DNA of 9,619 nucleotides from RBG-16-66-20 sp036262835 (GTDB taxonomy: Bacteria; Pseudomonadota; Gammaproteobacteria; Burkholderiales; SG8-39), in NCBI GenBank assembly GCA_036262835.1, contig DATAID010000032.1, forward strand, positions 1 through 9,619. The letters are read 5' to 3'. The translations under genes were made by a program, and so were the position numbers. The notes under the pieces are model-generated. The model was given only the letters and a program-made list of their open reading frames with translations, searched no databases and had not been told where the DNA came from. The first letter of the stretch is position 1. Each line of letters begins with the position of its first letter. Shown one piece after another: positions 1-7,235 of the stretch.

Positions 1-1171
1 CCCAGGTGCCGTTGAAGTTGCCGCGGCGATAGAGCAAGCCGCCGCTTTGCGCGACGGGCTCGTCGAGCCTGGGCAAGTACGGCTTCTCGACTTGCTCGAT
101 GTAGGCGGCCATGTCGGGGTCCGCCGGAAGTAAATCGGAGAACACGGGCAACAGCCGATAGCGATAGCCCGAGACCCCCGAAGCCTTGACGTCGAGGTCG
201 AGCAGCGCGAGGAACTTGCCGTGCGAGCCGGCGTTGGTGACGAGCGTGCTTCCGACGATGACCGGCGCCGGAACGCCGTCGTGCGTATGGCCGCCGAGAA
301 TGACGTCGAGCCCGCGCAGGCGCGAGGCGAGCTTCAAATCGACGTCCATGCCGTTGTGCGAGAGGAGCACGACCGCCCTGGCGCCTTTGCCGCGCACCTC
401 GTCGATCAGCTCCTGGACGCGCTTCTCCTGGATGCCGAAGGTCCACTGCGGAACGAAATAGCGCGGATGCGCGATCGGCGTGTACGGAAACGCCTGGCCG
501 ATGATCGCCACCGGCACGCCGTTCAGCTCGCGCAGCACCCAGGGCTTGAAGACCCGGTCCTCGAAGTCGGCGGTCTTCACGTTCTGCGCCAGGAACTCGA
601 TCCGGCCGAGCTCCTTTGCCACGGCCTCCTTCACGCGCGCCGCGCCGTAGGTGAACTCCCAGTGCGCGGTCATGAGATCGACGCCGAGCTGCCTTTGCGC
701 CGCGATCATGTCGGCGCCGCGCGTCCAGAGCGAGGTCGCCGAGCCCTGCCAGCTGTCGCCGCCGTCGAGCAGCAGAGCGTGGGGACGCGAGGCGCGCAGC
801 CGCTTGACGAGCGTGGCGAGGTGCGCAAAACCGCCCATCTGTCCGTAGCGGCGAGCGGCGCGCTCGAAGTCAAGACAGGTAAAGGCGTGCGCCTCCGCGC
901 TGCCGCGCTTGAGGCCGGCGCGCTCCAGCAGGTGCTCGCCGACGAGGTGCGGCAGTTGCCCGCGCGCCGCGCCGATCCCCAGGTTGGCGCTCGGCTCGCG
1001 GAAATACGTGGGCAGGAGCTGGGCGTGCGTGTCGGTGAGGTGAAGCAGGTGCACATTGCCGAAACGCGGCACCTCATAGAGCGCCTCGGCGACCTGCGCG
1101 CGAGGCGCGTCGAGCGGCGCGCCGCAGGCGGCCGCGGCGGCAAGCCCCTGCAGGAACTCCCGCCGGTTCAC
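1..1171 (-). CDS. soxB: SoxB thiosulfohydrolase, N-terminal 390 residues (cut by window edge)
   Basis: SoxB is the periplasmic dimanganese hydrolase of the Sox thiosulfate-oxidation pathway; it releases sulfate from the sulfonated cysteine arm of SoxYZ. The 390 visible residues show the calcineurin-like metallophosphatase core: TDTHAQ (Asp47, His49), GGDSW (Asp139), AHWEFTYG (His170), SHNG (His272) and GGHTHD (His295, His297). HWEFTYG, where ordinary 5'-nucleotidases have GNHE, is the SoxB signature; most SoxB proteins have GHWE and GGDTW, so Ala169 and Ser140 are small departures. The N-terminus NRREFLQ followed by an Ala-rich stretch is a twin-arginine (Tat) signal, which supports the GTG start at 1171. 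The family is about 560 residues long, so roughly 170 C-terminal residues lie beyond the left edge. The gene starts 3 nt after the SDR stop and I see no clear ribosome binding site, so translation is probably coupled. Identity is secure; activity in this organism is inferred. Confidence 0.95.
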   Translation of the reverse strand, partial: MNRREFLQGLAAAAACGAPLDAPRAQVAEALYEVPRFGNVHLLHLTDTHAQLLPTYFREPSANLGIGAARGQLPHLVGEHLLERAGLKRGSAEAHAFTCLDFERAARRYGQMGGFAHLATLVKRLRASRPHALLLDGGDSWQGSATSLWTRGADMIAAQRQLGVDLMTAHWEFTYGAARVKEAVAKELGRIEFLAQNVKTADFEDRVFKPWVLRELNGVPVAIIGQAFPYTPIAHPRYFVPQWTFGIQEKRVQELIDEVRGKGARAVVLLSHNGMDVDLKLASRLRGLDVILGGHTHDGVPAPVIVGSTLVTNAGSHGKFLALLDLDVKASGVSGYRYRLLPVFSDLLPADPDMAAYIEQVEKPYLPRLDEPVAQSGGLLYRRGNFNGTW

Positions 1172-1174
1172 CGC

Positions 1175-1954
1175 TTAAAGCGTGCCGGGAAAATGTCCGC
1201 CATCCATCAGCAGGTTCTGGCCCGTGATGAAGCCGGCATGCACGCTGCAAAGGAACGCGCAGGCGGCGCCAAACTCTTCCGTCGTGCCAAAGCGCTTGGC
1301 CGGGTTCGCCTGCGTGCGGATTTTCTCCAGCTCCGCCTCGCTCTTGCCGAGCTTCTCGGCGTTGAATTTCAGGTTGCTGCGCAGCCGGTCGGTATCGAAG
1401 GGCCCAGGCAGCAGCCCGTTGATGGTGACGTTGTGCGCGACGGTCTGGCGCGCGATGCCGGCGACAAAGCCGGTCAGCCCCGTGCGCGCGCCGTTCGAGA
1501 GCCCCAGCTCGGGAATCGGCGCCTTCACGGCACCCGAGGTGATGTTGACGATGCGCCCGAACTTGCGCGCGATCATCCCGTCCACCGTCGCCCTGATGAG
1601 CTCGATCGGCGTCAGCATGTTGGCGTCGAGCGCCTTGATCCATTCATCGCGCCCCCAGGTGCGGAAATCGCCCGGCGGCGGGCCGCCCGCGTTGTTGACG
1701 AGGATGTCGGGCGAGGGGCAGGCCTTCAGCGCCGCCGCGCGCCCCTCGCCGGTCGTGATGTCGCCTGCGACGGCGGTGACCTTGACGCCCGTCGCCTTGC
1801 GAATTTCCTCGGCGGTCGCCTCCAGCGCGTCCTTGCCGCGCGCGGTGATGACGAGGTTCACGCCCTCTTTGGCGAGCGCCATCGCGCAGCCCTTTCCCAG
1901 GCCCTTGGAGGCGGCGCAGACGAGCGCGCTTTTGCCCTTGATCCCCAGATCCAT
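1175..1954 (-). CDS. Atypical short-chain dehydrogenase/reductase (BKR-like SDR)
   Basis: A 259-residue Rossmann-fold protein of the SDR superfamily, of the length usual for classical SDRs and similar overall to 3-oxoacyl-ACP reductase. Visible landmarks are the N-terminal nucleotide-binding loop (residues 13-20, CAASKGLG, where the family has TGxxxGxG), VNNAG (86-90), the catalytic-serine strand NITSGA (Ser140) and the PG motif near 183. Counting 13 residues on from Ser140, where FabG has the Tyr of YxxxK, gives Ser153, and the Lys position is Arg157 (SNGAR). Both the first glycine and the catalytic Tyr/Lys pair are therefore changed. This matches what is known of the BKR_like_SDR_like subgroup, which lacks a perfect cofactor motif and tetrad. 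The ATG start is backed by a strong Shine-Dalgarno sequence inside the end of the upstream transporter gene. Substrate and catalytic competence are unknown; it is often annotated simply as SDR oxidoreductase. Confidence 0.9.
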   Translation of the reverse strand: MDLGIKGKSALVCAASKGLGKGCAMALAKEGVNLVITARGKDALEATAEEIRKATGVKVTAVAGDITTGEGRAAALKACPSPDILVNNAGGPPPGDFRTWGRDEWIKALDANMLTPIELIRATVDGMIARKFGRIVNITSGAVKAPIPELGLSNGARTGLTGFVAGIARQTVAHNVTINGLLPGPFDTDRLRSNLKFNAEKLGKSEAELEKIRTQANPAKRFGTTEEFGAACAFLCSVHAGFITGQNLLMDGGHFPGTL

Positions 1955-1959
1955 GTCGG

Positions 1960-2877
1960 TCAGCTCCTCTTCATTGAGACCAGCAGAACCCCCGAGATTA
2001 CCAGCGCCGCGCCCATGATTTGCACCGCGCCGAGCGCCCCGTCGAGGAGCGCGAAATCCGCGGCCACGGTCGTCACCGGCCCGAGCGCGCCGATCAGGGC
2101 GAAGTGATTCGCGCCGATCCGCTTCAGGGCCTCGGCAACGAAGAGAACGGGCAGGACCGTGCAGGCGAGGGCGAGCAGCACCGCGTATCCCCAGACGGCC
2201 CCGGGGAGCTCGAGCGCGGCGGGGGATTCAAGCACGCCGAACTGGATCACCGCGGGCACGGTCGAGGCGATCATGGTGTAGGCGGTGAAGCGGCCGCTGC
2301 CGACGCGCTTGACGAGCGCGCTGCTCGCGACGAGGTAGACCGCGTAGCACATCGAGGAGGCGAACACGAGAAGCGCGCCAAGGAGGAAGCGGCGCTCTTC
2401 CGGCGTCGCCCCCAGGCGCTCGGAGAGCACGAGCGCGATGCCGAGGTAGGTGACGGCGAGCGCGAGCAGTTCCTTCGCCGAGGGCTTTTTGCCGAGAAAG
2501 AGAAAGCTCAGCAGCACCACGATCGTCGGGTAGATGAACATGATGAGGCGCCCGAGCCCGGCCGGGATGTATTGCAGGCCGAGAAAATCAAGGAGGCTCG
2601 CGAGGTAGTAGCCGATGAGGCCGAGGCCGCCGAGCGCGAGCCAGTCGCGGCGCTCGAGCTTCGGCGCGTCGGGATAAATGCGGCGAAACCACCACGCGAT
2701 GGCGAGGAAGAAGGGCAGCGAGAGCGTCATGCGCAGAAAAAGGAGCGTCGTCGCGCTCAGGTGCGAACCCGCGCCCGCCGCGTAGGCGAGCTTGACGACG
2801 ATCGGGCGAAAGGCGAACGAAATGGTGCCGGCAAGGGCGAGCGCGATGCCCAGCGCCCTGTACCCGCCGGCGCTCAA
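1960..2877 (-). CDS. EamA/DMT-superfamily membrane transporter
   Basis: A 305-residue, very hydrophobic protein with about ten predicted membrane helices in two halves, the architecture of EamA-type drug/metabolite transporters (length usual for the family). The first half ends with the characteristic block GLQYIPAGLGRL...FIYPTIVVLLSFLFLGKK (residues about 100-131). The second half has the matching helix pair around 255-301 (GANHFALIGALGPVTTVAAD onwards). Lys/Arg-rich loops near 64-78 and 158-163 separate helix groups. It sits in the inner membrane and probably exports or exchanges a small metabolite; the substrate cannot be read from sequence. The start is TTG at 2877, overlapping the stop of the upstream ATPase gene as TTGA; the next in-frame ATG (Met50) would delete the first helices, so the TTG start is preferred. 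It is followed after 5 nt by the SDR gene. Confidence 0.9.
   Translation of the reverse strand: MSAGGYRALGIALALAGTISFAFRPIVVKLAYAAGAGSHLSATTLLFLRMTLSLPFFLAIAWWFRRIYPDAPKLERRDWLALGGLGLIGYYLASLLDFLGLQYIPAGLGRLIMFIYPTIVVLLSFLFLGKKPSAKELLALAVTYLGIALVLSERLGATPEERRFLLGALLVFASSMCYAVYLVASSALVKRVGSGRFTAYTMIASTVPAVIQFGVLESPAALELPGAVWGYAVLLALACTVLPVLFVAEALKRIGANHFALIGALGPVTTVAADFALLDGALGAVQIMGAALVISGVLLVSMKRS
1964..1969 (-). promoter_or_regulatory. Strong Shine-Dalgarno for the SDR gene
   Basis: Read on the minus strand, GAGGAG lies 9 nt before the SDR ATG (1954). It falls inside the last codons (Met-Lys-Arg-Ser) of the upstream transporter gene. It is the best purine-rich ribosome binding site in the left block and settles the SDR start; the other starts there depend on overlap or lack a recognisable site. 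Confidence 0.7.
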
Positions 2878-4343
2878 CGACGTTTTCCGAGGATCGAGCC
2901 TAAGACGCCGCGCAGCACCTGGCGGCCGAACTCCGAGCCCATGGCGCGCGCGGCGCTGGTGGCCGCCGATTCGAGGATGCCCTTTTGCTTGCCGCCGCGC
3001 GGGCCGGTGCGGCCGAAAAGGATGTCCGAGATCGGGCTCGTCTCGGTCTTGGGATGGTCTTCATGCTTCTCTTCGGCCCGCCCCTTCAGCTTCTCGTAGG
3101 CCGACTCCCGGTCGATCGCCTTCTCGTAGTGCCCGTAAATCGTCGAGGATTCGATCAGCTGCCTGCGCTCGGCTTCCGTGATCGGGCCGATGAAGGTGCC
3201 GGGCGGCACGACGTAGGCGCGCTCGACCATGTTGGGGCGGCCCTTCTCGTCGAGGAACGAGACGAGCGCCTCGCCGACTTCCAGCTCGGTGATCGCGCGC
3301 TCGGCCTTCAGCTTCGGGTTCGGGCGCATGGTCTCGGCCGCCGTCTTCACCGCTTTCTGGTCGCGCGGCGTGAAGGCGCGCAGCGCGTGCTGCACGCGGT
3401 TGCCGAGCTGCCCGAGCACCGAGTCGGGGACATCGAGCGGGTTCTGGGTGACGAAGTAGACCCCCACGCCCTTGGAGCGGATCAGCCGCACCACCTGCTC
3501 GATTTTCTCGAGCAGCGCCCGGGGCGCCTCCTCGAAGAGCAGGTGCGCCTCGTCGAAGAAGAAGACGAGCTTCGGCTTCTCCGGGTCGCCCACTTCCGGC
3601 AGGTGCTCGAATAGCTCCGAGAGCATCCAGAGCAGGAACGTGCCGTAGAGCTTGGGCGAATTCATGAGCTTCTCGGCCGAGAGGATGTTGATCACTCCTC
3701 GACCATTCGCCGTCTGCATGAGATCGGCGATATCGAGCATCGGCTCGCCGAAGAACTGCGTCGCGCCCTGGCTCTCCAGGGCGAGCAGGCCGCGCTGGAT
3801 CGCGCCGATCGAGGCGGCCGAGACGTTGCCGTACTGGGTCGTGTACTGCGCGGCGTTCTCGCCCACGTGGGCAAGCATCGCGCGCAGGTCCTTGGAATCG
3901 AGGAGCAGCAGCCCCGCCTCGTCCGCGATGCGGAAAACGAGGCTGAGGACCCCTTCCTGCGTCTCGTTAAGCGCGAGCATGCGCGCAAGCAGGAGCGGTC
4001 CCATGTCCGAGATCGTCGCGCGCACGGGATGGCCGCTTTTGCCGAACACGTCCCAAAGGACGACCGGGCAGGGCTCGTACTTGAGCTCGACCTTGATCGC
4101 TTTGGCGCGCTCGGCAACCTTGGGGTTCGCGCCGCCTGCCTTGGCGAGCCCGGTGAGGTCGCCCTTCACATCAGCCATGAAAACCGGCACGCCTGCCCTG
4201 GAAAACGCTTCGGCGAGGGTTTGCAGCGTCACGGTTTTTCCCGTGCCGGTCGCGCCGGCGATCAGGCCGTGGCGGTTGGCGAGCGCGGGAAGGAGATGAA
4301 GCTCCGTCTTGGCGGTCTTCGCGACGAGGAGGGGCGCGGCCAT
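2874..4343 (-). CDS. HerA/YjgR-family ATPase (DUF853, helicase HerA-like C-terminal domain)
   Basis: A 489-residue cytoplasmic P-loop ATPase of the FtsK/HerA superfamily, close in length to E. coli YjgR (about 500). Walker A is GATGTGKT (residues 30-37), Walker B is LVFFFDEAH (259-267, with Asp264-Glu265), and a polar sensor strand VTQNPLDVPDSVLGQLGNR follows at about 298-316, whose arginines are candidates for the trans-acting finger of a hexamer. The extreme N-terminus (LLPALANRHGLIAG) matches the family start, so ATG 4343 is right; there is no long N-terminal HAS-barrel as in archaeal HerA. A charged linker (about 415-436) and a basic GKRR end close the protein. Relatives are thought to be hexameric DNA translocases or remodellers, but the YjgR branch has no settled function. 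No NurA-type nuclease is beside it. It leads the minus-strand block and is divergent from yebC-ruvCAB. No Shine-Dalgarno sequence is visible. Confidence 0.92.
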   Translation of the reverse strand: MAAPLLVAKTAKTELHLLPALANRHGLIAGATGTGKTVTLQTLAEAFSRAGVPVFMADVKGDLTGLAKAGGANPKVAERAKAIKVELKYEPCPVVLWDVFGKSGHPVRATISDMGPLLLARMLALNETQEGVLSLVFRIADEAGLLLLDSKDLRAMLAHVGENAAQYTTQYGNVSAASIGAIQRGLLALESQGATQFFGEPMLDIADLMQTANGRGVINILSAEKLMNSPKLYGTFLLWMLSELFEHLPEVGDPEKPKLVFFFDEAHLLFEEAPRALLEKIEQVVRLIRSKGVGVYFVTQNPLDVPDSVLGQLGNRVQHALRAFTPRDQKAVKTAAETMRPNPKLKAERAITELEVGEALVSFLDEKGRPNMVERAYVVPPGTFIGPITEAERRQLIESSTIYGHYEKAIDRESAYEKLKGRAEEKHEDHPKTETSPISDILFGRTGPRGGKQKGILESAATSAARAMGSEFGRQVLRGVLGSILGKRR

Positions 4344-4348
4344 GACGC

Positions 4349-4354
4349 TAAAAT
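4349..4354 (+). promoter_or_regulatory. Candidate -10 element for the yebC-ruvCAB block
   Basis: TAAAAT (5 of 6 to TATAAT) in the 17-bp spacer. The expected start point, about 7 nt downstream, is the A of the yebC ATG at 4361. No convincing -35 hexamer is present at 16-18 nt, and yebC has no Shine-Dalgarno within reach (the AGGAGG at 4327-4332 is too distant). A promoter deeper inside the divergent ATPase gene is equally possible. Confidence 0.3.
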
Positions 4355-4361
4355 TATGACA
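4353..4361 (-). promoter_or_regulatory. Candidate extended -10 promoter for the minus-strand block
   Basis: On the minus strand the spacer and the first base of yebC read TGTCATAAT, an extended -10 (TGnTATAAT) with one mismatch; the hexamer is 4353-4358. Transcription would start near 4346, about 3 nt before the ATPase ATG, giving a nearly leaderless mRNA. I see no good -35 element. Inference from motif match only. Confidence 0.35.
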
Positions 4362-5086
4362 TGGCGGGTCACAGCAAATGGGCGAACATCAAGCATCGCA
4401 AGGCCGCGGCCGATGCGAAAAAAGGCAAGGTGTTCACGCGCCTCATCAAGGAGATCACCGTCGCGGCGAAGCTGGGCGGCGGCGACCCGCATTCCAACCC
4501 GCGCCTGCGCCTCGCGCTCGACAAGGCGCGTGAGGCGAACATGACCAAGGACTCGGTCACGCGGGCGATCCAGCGCGGCACCGGCGAGCTCGAAGGCGTC
4601 ACCTACGAAGAGGTGCGCTACGAGGGCTACGGCCCCGGCGGCGCGGCGGTGATCGCCGACTGCCTCACCGACAACCGCACCCGCACCGTCGCCGAAATTC
4701 GACATGCCTTCACCAAGAACGGCGGCAACCTGGGCGCGGACGGCTCGGTCGCGTTCCTCTTCAAGCATTGCGGGCAGTTCGTGTTCGCCCCGGGCGCGAG
4801 CGAGGACAAGGTGATGGAGGCCGCCCTCGAGGCCGGGGCGGACGACGTGGTGACCAATGAAGACGGCTCGATCGAGGTGCTTGCCGCGCCGGCCGACTTC
4901 GAGGCCGTCAAGGCGGGCCTTGAGAAGGCGGGGCTCAAGCCCGAGATGGCGGAGATCACGATGAAGCCCGCCTCGGAGACCGCGCTCGGCGGCAGCGAGG
5001 CGGCGCGCATGAAGAGCCTGCTCGAGGCGCTCGAAGGCCTGGACGACGTGCAGGATGTTTACACGACCGCGGCTTTGGACGCGTGA
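4361..5086 (+). CDS. yebC: YebC/PmpR family protein (translation factor / regulator)
   Basis: A 241-residue cytoplasmic protein matching the YebC/PmpR/TACO1 family over its full length. The N-terminus MAGHSKWANIKHRKAAADAKKGK is the near-invariant family signature (helical domain 1), followed by the conserved GGGDPHSNPRLRLAL and KAREANMTKDSVTRAI segments. The acidic domains 2 and 3 follow, including YEGYGPGG (about 88-95) and the typical ending in which an LEALEGLDDVQDVYTT-like stretch closes the protein. Members have been described both as DNA-binding regulators (PmpR) and, more recently, as ribosome-associated factors that relieve stalling on certain proline-rich stretches; the sequence does not decide between them. 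The strongly Pro-rich TolA encoded in the same block is a conceivable client (inference). The stop overlaps the ruvC GTG start as GTGA, as expected from the widespread yebC-ruvC linkage. Confidence 0.97.
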   Translation: MAGHSKWANIKHRKAAADAKKGKVFTRLIKEITVAAKLGGGDPHSNPRLRLALDKAREANMTKDSVTRAIQRGTGELEGVTYEEVRYEGYGPGGAAVIADCLTDNRTRTVAEIRHAFTKNGGNLGADGSVAFLFKHCGQFVFAPGASEDKVMEAALEAGADDVVTNEDGSIEVLAAPADFEAVKAGLEKAGLKPEMAEITMKPASETALGGSEAARMKSLLEALEGLDDVQDVYTTAALDA

Positions 5087-5598
5087 AGATATTAGGAATC
5101 GATCCCGGTCTTCGCATCACAGGCTTTGGCATCATCGAAAAATCGGGCAACCGCCTCACCTACGTCACGAGCGGCTGCGTCAAATCCGGCCAGGGCGACC
5201 TGACCGTGCGCCTGAAGGTCATCCTCGAAGGGCTTGCCGAAGTCATCGCGGCCAACCAACCCGAGGAAGTCGCGATCGAGAAGGTGTTCGTGAACGTCAA
5301 CCCCCAGTCGACGCTCGCGCTTGGCCAGGCACGCGGCACCGCGATCTGCGCGGCGGTGATCGCGGGGCTGCCGGTCGCGGAGTACACTGCGCTGCAGGTG
5401 AAGCAGTCGGTGGTCGGCAAGGGCCACGCGCAAAAAGAACAGGTGCAGCACATGGTGAGAAGGCTGCTCGCGCTTCCCGGCAATCCCAGTCCCGATGCGG
5501 CCGATGCGCTGGCGTGCGCGATTTGCCATGCGCATGGCGGGAGGCTCGGGGGTTTTTCCACGAAGGGCTTTTCCTACCGCAGGGGCAGATTGAAGTGA
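5083..5598 (+). CDS. ruvC: Holliday junction resolvase RuvC
   Basis: A 171-residue RNase H-fold endonuclease that cuts Holliday junctions symmetrically, working with RuvAB in recombinational repair. All four metal-binding carboxylates are present at the same numbering as in E. coli: Asp7 (GIDPG), Glu66 (AIEKVF), Asp138 and Asp141 (PDAADALA). The segment NVNPQSTLALGQARG (71-85) and the KGHAQKEQV substrate-contact region (113-121) are typical. Length equals the family norm. The GTG start at 5083 overlaps the yebC stop (GTGA), and the stop in turn overlaps the ruvA start (GTGA), so expression of the three is tightly coupled. The C-terminal tail (FSTKGFSYRRGRLK) is basic, as is common in this family. 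Confidence 0.98.
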   Translation: MKILGIDPGLRITGFGIIEKSGNRLTYVTSGCVKSGQGDLTVRLKVILEGLAEVIAANQPEEVAIEKVFVNVNPQSTLALGQARGTAICAAVIAGLPVAEYTALQVKQSVVGKGHAQKEQVQHMVRRLLALPGNPSPDAADALACAICHAHGGRLGGFSTKGFSYRRGRLK

Positions 5599-6161
5599 TC
5601 GGCCGCCTGAGCGGAAAGCTCGTGGCAAAGCAGCCGCCGCAGGTCCTCGTCGACTGTTCGGGCGTCGCCTATGAAATCGACGTTCCCATGAGCACCTTCT
5701 ACGCGCTGCCGGCGACCGGCGACGCCGTGACGCTCCATACGCATCTCGTGGTGCGCGAGGATGCGCACGTGCTCTATGGCTTCGCGACGCTGGAAGAGCG
5801 CACCGCGTTTCGCCAGCTCATCCGGATCTCGGGCATCGGCGCGCGCACGGCGCTCTCGGTGCTCTCCGGTCTTTCGGTCGGCGACCTGGCGACCGCGGTC
5901 GCGATGCAGGACGCAACGCGCCTCATCAAGGTCCCCGGCATCGGCAAGAAGACCGCGGAGCGGCTGCTGCTGGAATTGAAGGGCAAGATCGCCGAGACCA
6001 TGGCGAGGCCCGCGGCCGAAGGCTCGAGCGACGTGCTCAACGCGCTCCTTGGCCTGGGCTACAGCGAAAAAGAGGCTCTCATCGCCGTGAAGGGCCTGCC
6101 GCCCGGCCTCGCGGTGGCCGAGGGCATCCGCGCGGCGCTGAAGGCTCTGGCAAAATCCTGA
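5595..6161 (+). CDS. ruvA: Holliday junction branch migration protein RuvA
   Basis: A 188-residue junction-specific DNA-binding protein; tetramers clamp the Holliday junction and load RuvB rings. Domain I (residues 1-62) begins IGRLSGKLVAKQPP, matching the E. coli IGRL start, which fixes the GTG at 5595 even though the frame stays open upstream to 5055. Domain II carries the two helix-hairpin-helix DNA-binding motifs, RISGIGARTALSVL (77-90) and KVPGIGKKTAERLL (112-125). After a short linker (about 136-145), domain III (about 146-188) is the flexible RuvB-contacting domain with LLGLGYSEKEA. It is slightly shorter than the E. coli protein (203), mostly in the linker. The start overlaps the ruvC stop as GTGA; ruvB follows after 12 nt. 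Confidence 0.97.
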   Translation: MIGRLSGKLVAKQPPQVLVDCSGVAYEIDVPMSTFYALPATGDAVTLHTHLVVREDAHVLYGFATLEERTAFRQLIRISGIGARTALSVLSGLSVGDLATAVAMQDATRLIKVPGIGKKTAERLLLELKGKIAETMARPAAEGSSDVLNALLGLGYSEKEALIAVKGLPPGLAVAEGIRAALKALAKS

Positions 6162-6173
6162 CCTCATTTTCCC

Positions 6174-7235
6174 ATGCCAGTCGAAACCGATAGGCTGATC
6201 TCCGCCAAGCCGTCCTCGGCTCAGGAAGAGCAGATCGAGCGCTCGCTGCGCCCGGCCACGCTCTCCGAATACGTCGGCCAGGAAAAGATCCGCGGGCAGC
6301 TCGAGATCTTCATCAAGGCGGCCAAGGGGCGCAGCGAAGCCCTCGATCACGTGCTCCTCTTCGGCCCGCCCGGCCTCGGCAAGACGACGCTCGCGCACAT
6401 CGTCGCGCGCGAGATGGGCGTGAACCTGCGCCAGACTTCGGGCCCGGTGCTCGAGCGGCCCGGCGACCTGGCCGCCCTTTTGACCAATCTCGAGCCGAGA
6501 GACGTCCTCTTTATCGATGAGATTCACCGGCTCTCCCCGGTGGTGGAAGAGATCCTTTACCCGGCGCTCGAGGACTACCAGATCGACATCATGATCGGCG
6601 AGGGGCCGGCAGCGCGCTCGATCAAGCTCGACCTGCCGCCCTTCACGCTGGTAGGCGCCACCACGCGCGCCGGCATGCTCACCAACCCGCTTCGCGACCG
6701 CTTCGGCATCGTCGCGCGGCTCGAGTTCTACAACGAGGCCGAGCTCGCCCGGATCGTCCGGCGCTCGGCCGAGCTGCTGAAAGTCAGGCTGGAAGACGAG
6801 GGCGCGAAGGAAATCGCGCGCCGCTCGCGCGGCACGCCGCGGATCGCCAATCGCCTCTTGCGCCGGGTGCGCGATTACGCGGAGGTGAAGGCCGATGGCC
6901 AGGTCACCAAGCCGGTGGCGGACGCCGCGCTCAAGATGCTCGACGTGGACGCGCTCGGGCTCGATCTCATGGACCGCAAGCTCCTGCTCGCCGTGATCGA
7001 GAAGTTCGGCGGCGGGCCGGTCGGCCTCGAAAACCTCGCGCACGCGGTCGGCGAGGAGGTCGACACCATCGAGGAGGTGCTCGAGCCCTATCTGATCCAA
7101 TGCGGCTACCTTCAGCGCACGCCGCGGGGGCGCATGGCCACGCTGACCGCCTACCGCCACTTCGGCATCGTCGCGCCCGCGGCTGCCCGGGACCTGCTCT
7201 CTGACCCGCTGCGTTCCGACCCGAACAAGCCTTGA
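6174..7235 (+). CDS. ruvB: Holliday junction branch migration ATPase RuvB
   Basis: A 353-residue AAA+ motor that forms hexameric rings and pumps DNA through the RuvA-bound junction. Walker A is GPPGLGKT (64-71), Walker B is VLFIDEIH (111-118), sensor 1 lies in GATTRAG (161-167), and the arginine finger region is PLRDRFG (172-178). The C-terminal winged helix (about 260-335) includes GLENLAHAVGEE and the typical YLQRTPRGR segment. The N-terminus MPVETDRLIS aligns with E. coli MIEADRLIS, so ATG 6174 is sound, although no Shine-Dalgarno precedes it; ribosomes may arrive from ruvA, which ends 12 nt earlier. The stop codon overlaps the TTG start of ybgC (TTGA). The tail beyond about 336 (AARDLLSDPLRSDPNKP) is less conserved. 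Confidence 0.98.
   Translation: MPVETDRLISAKPSSAQEEQIERSLRPATLSEYVGQEKIRGQLEIFIKAAKGRSEALDHVLLFGPPGLGKTTLAHIVAREMGVNLRQTSGPVLERPGDLAALLTNLEPRDVLFIDEIHRLSPVVEEILYPALEDYQIDIMIGEGPAARSIKLDLPPFTLVGATTRAGMLTNPLRDRFGIVARLEFYNEAELARIVRRSAELLKVRLEDEGAKEIARRSRGTPRIANRLLRRVRDYAEVKADGQVTKPVADAALKMLDVDALGLDLMDRKLLLAVIEKFGGGPVGLENLAHAVGEEVDTIEEVLEPYLIQCGYLQRTPRGRMATLTAYRHFGIVAPAAARDLLSDPLRSDPNKP

Noticed and set aside
221..2107. A 628-codon open frame on the plus strand, opposite soxB and the SDR gene.
   Set aside because: It is rich in Arg, Ala, Gly and Asp, has no recognisable domain, and spans two clearly identified genes on the other strand. Such long antisense frames are expected in GC-rich coding DNA.
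2020..3099. A 359-codon plus-strand frame opposite the transporter gene.
   Set aside because: Highly charged (Glu/Arg/Ala/Gly) translation, the complement of hydrophobic membrane-helix codons; no domain seen.
2874..4343. A HerA-based anti-phage defence module.
   Set aside because: No SIR2, DUF4297, NurA or other effector gene is adjacent, and the protein is the chromosomal YjgR type in a housekeeping setting.
5055..5594. Upstream extension of the ruvA frame to 5055.
   Set aside because: It overlaps all of ruvC and translates to Arg-rich nonsense; RuvA family alignment begins at the GTG at 5595.
5574..7160. A 528-codon open frame on the minus strand, opposite ruvA and ruvB.
   Set aside because: Low-complexity Arg/Ala/Asp/Leu-rich translation with no motif; it is a shadow of the conserved ruvA and ruvB codon pattern.
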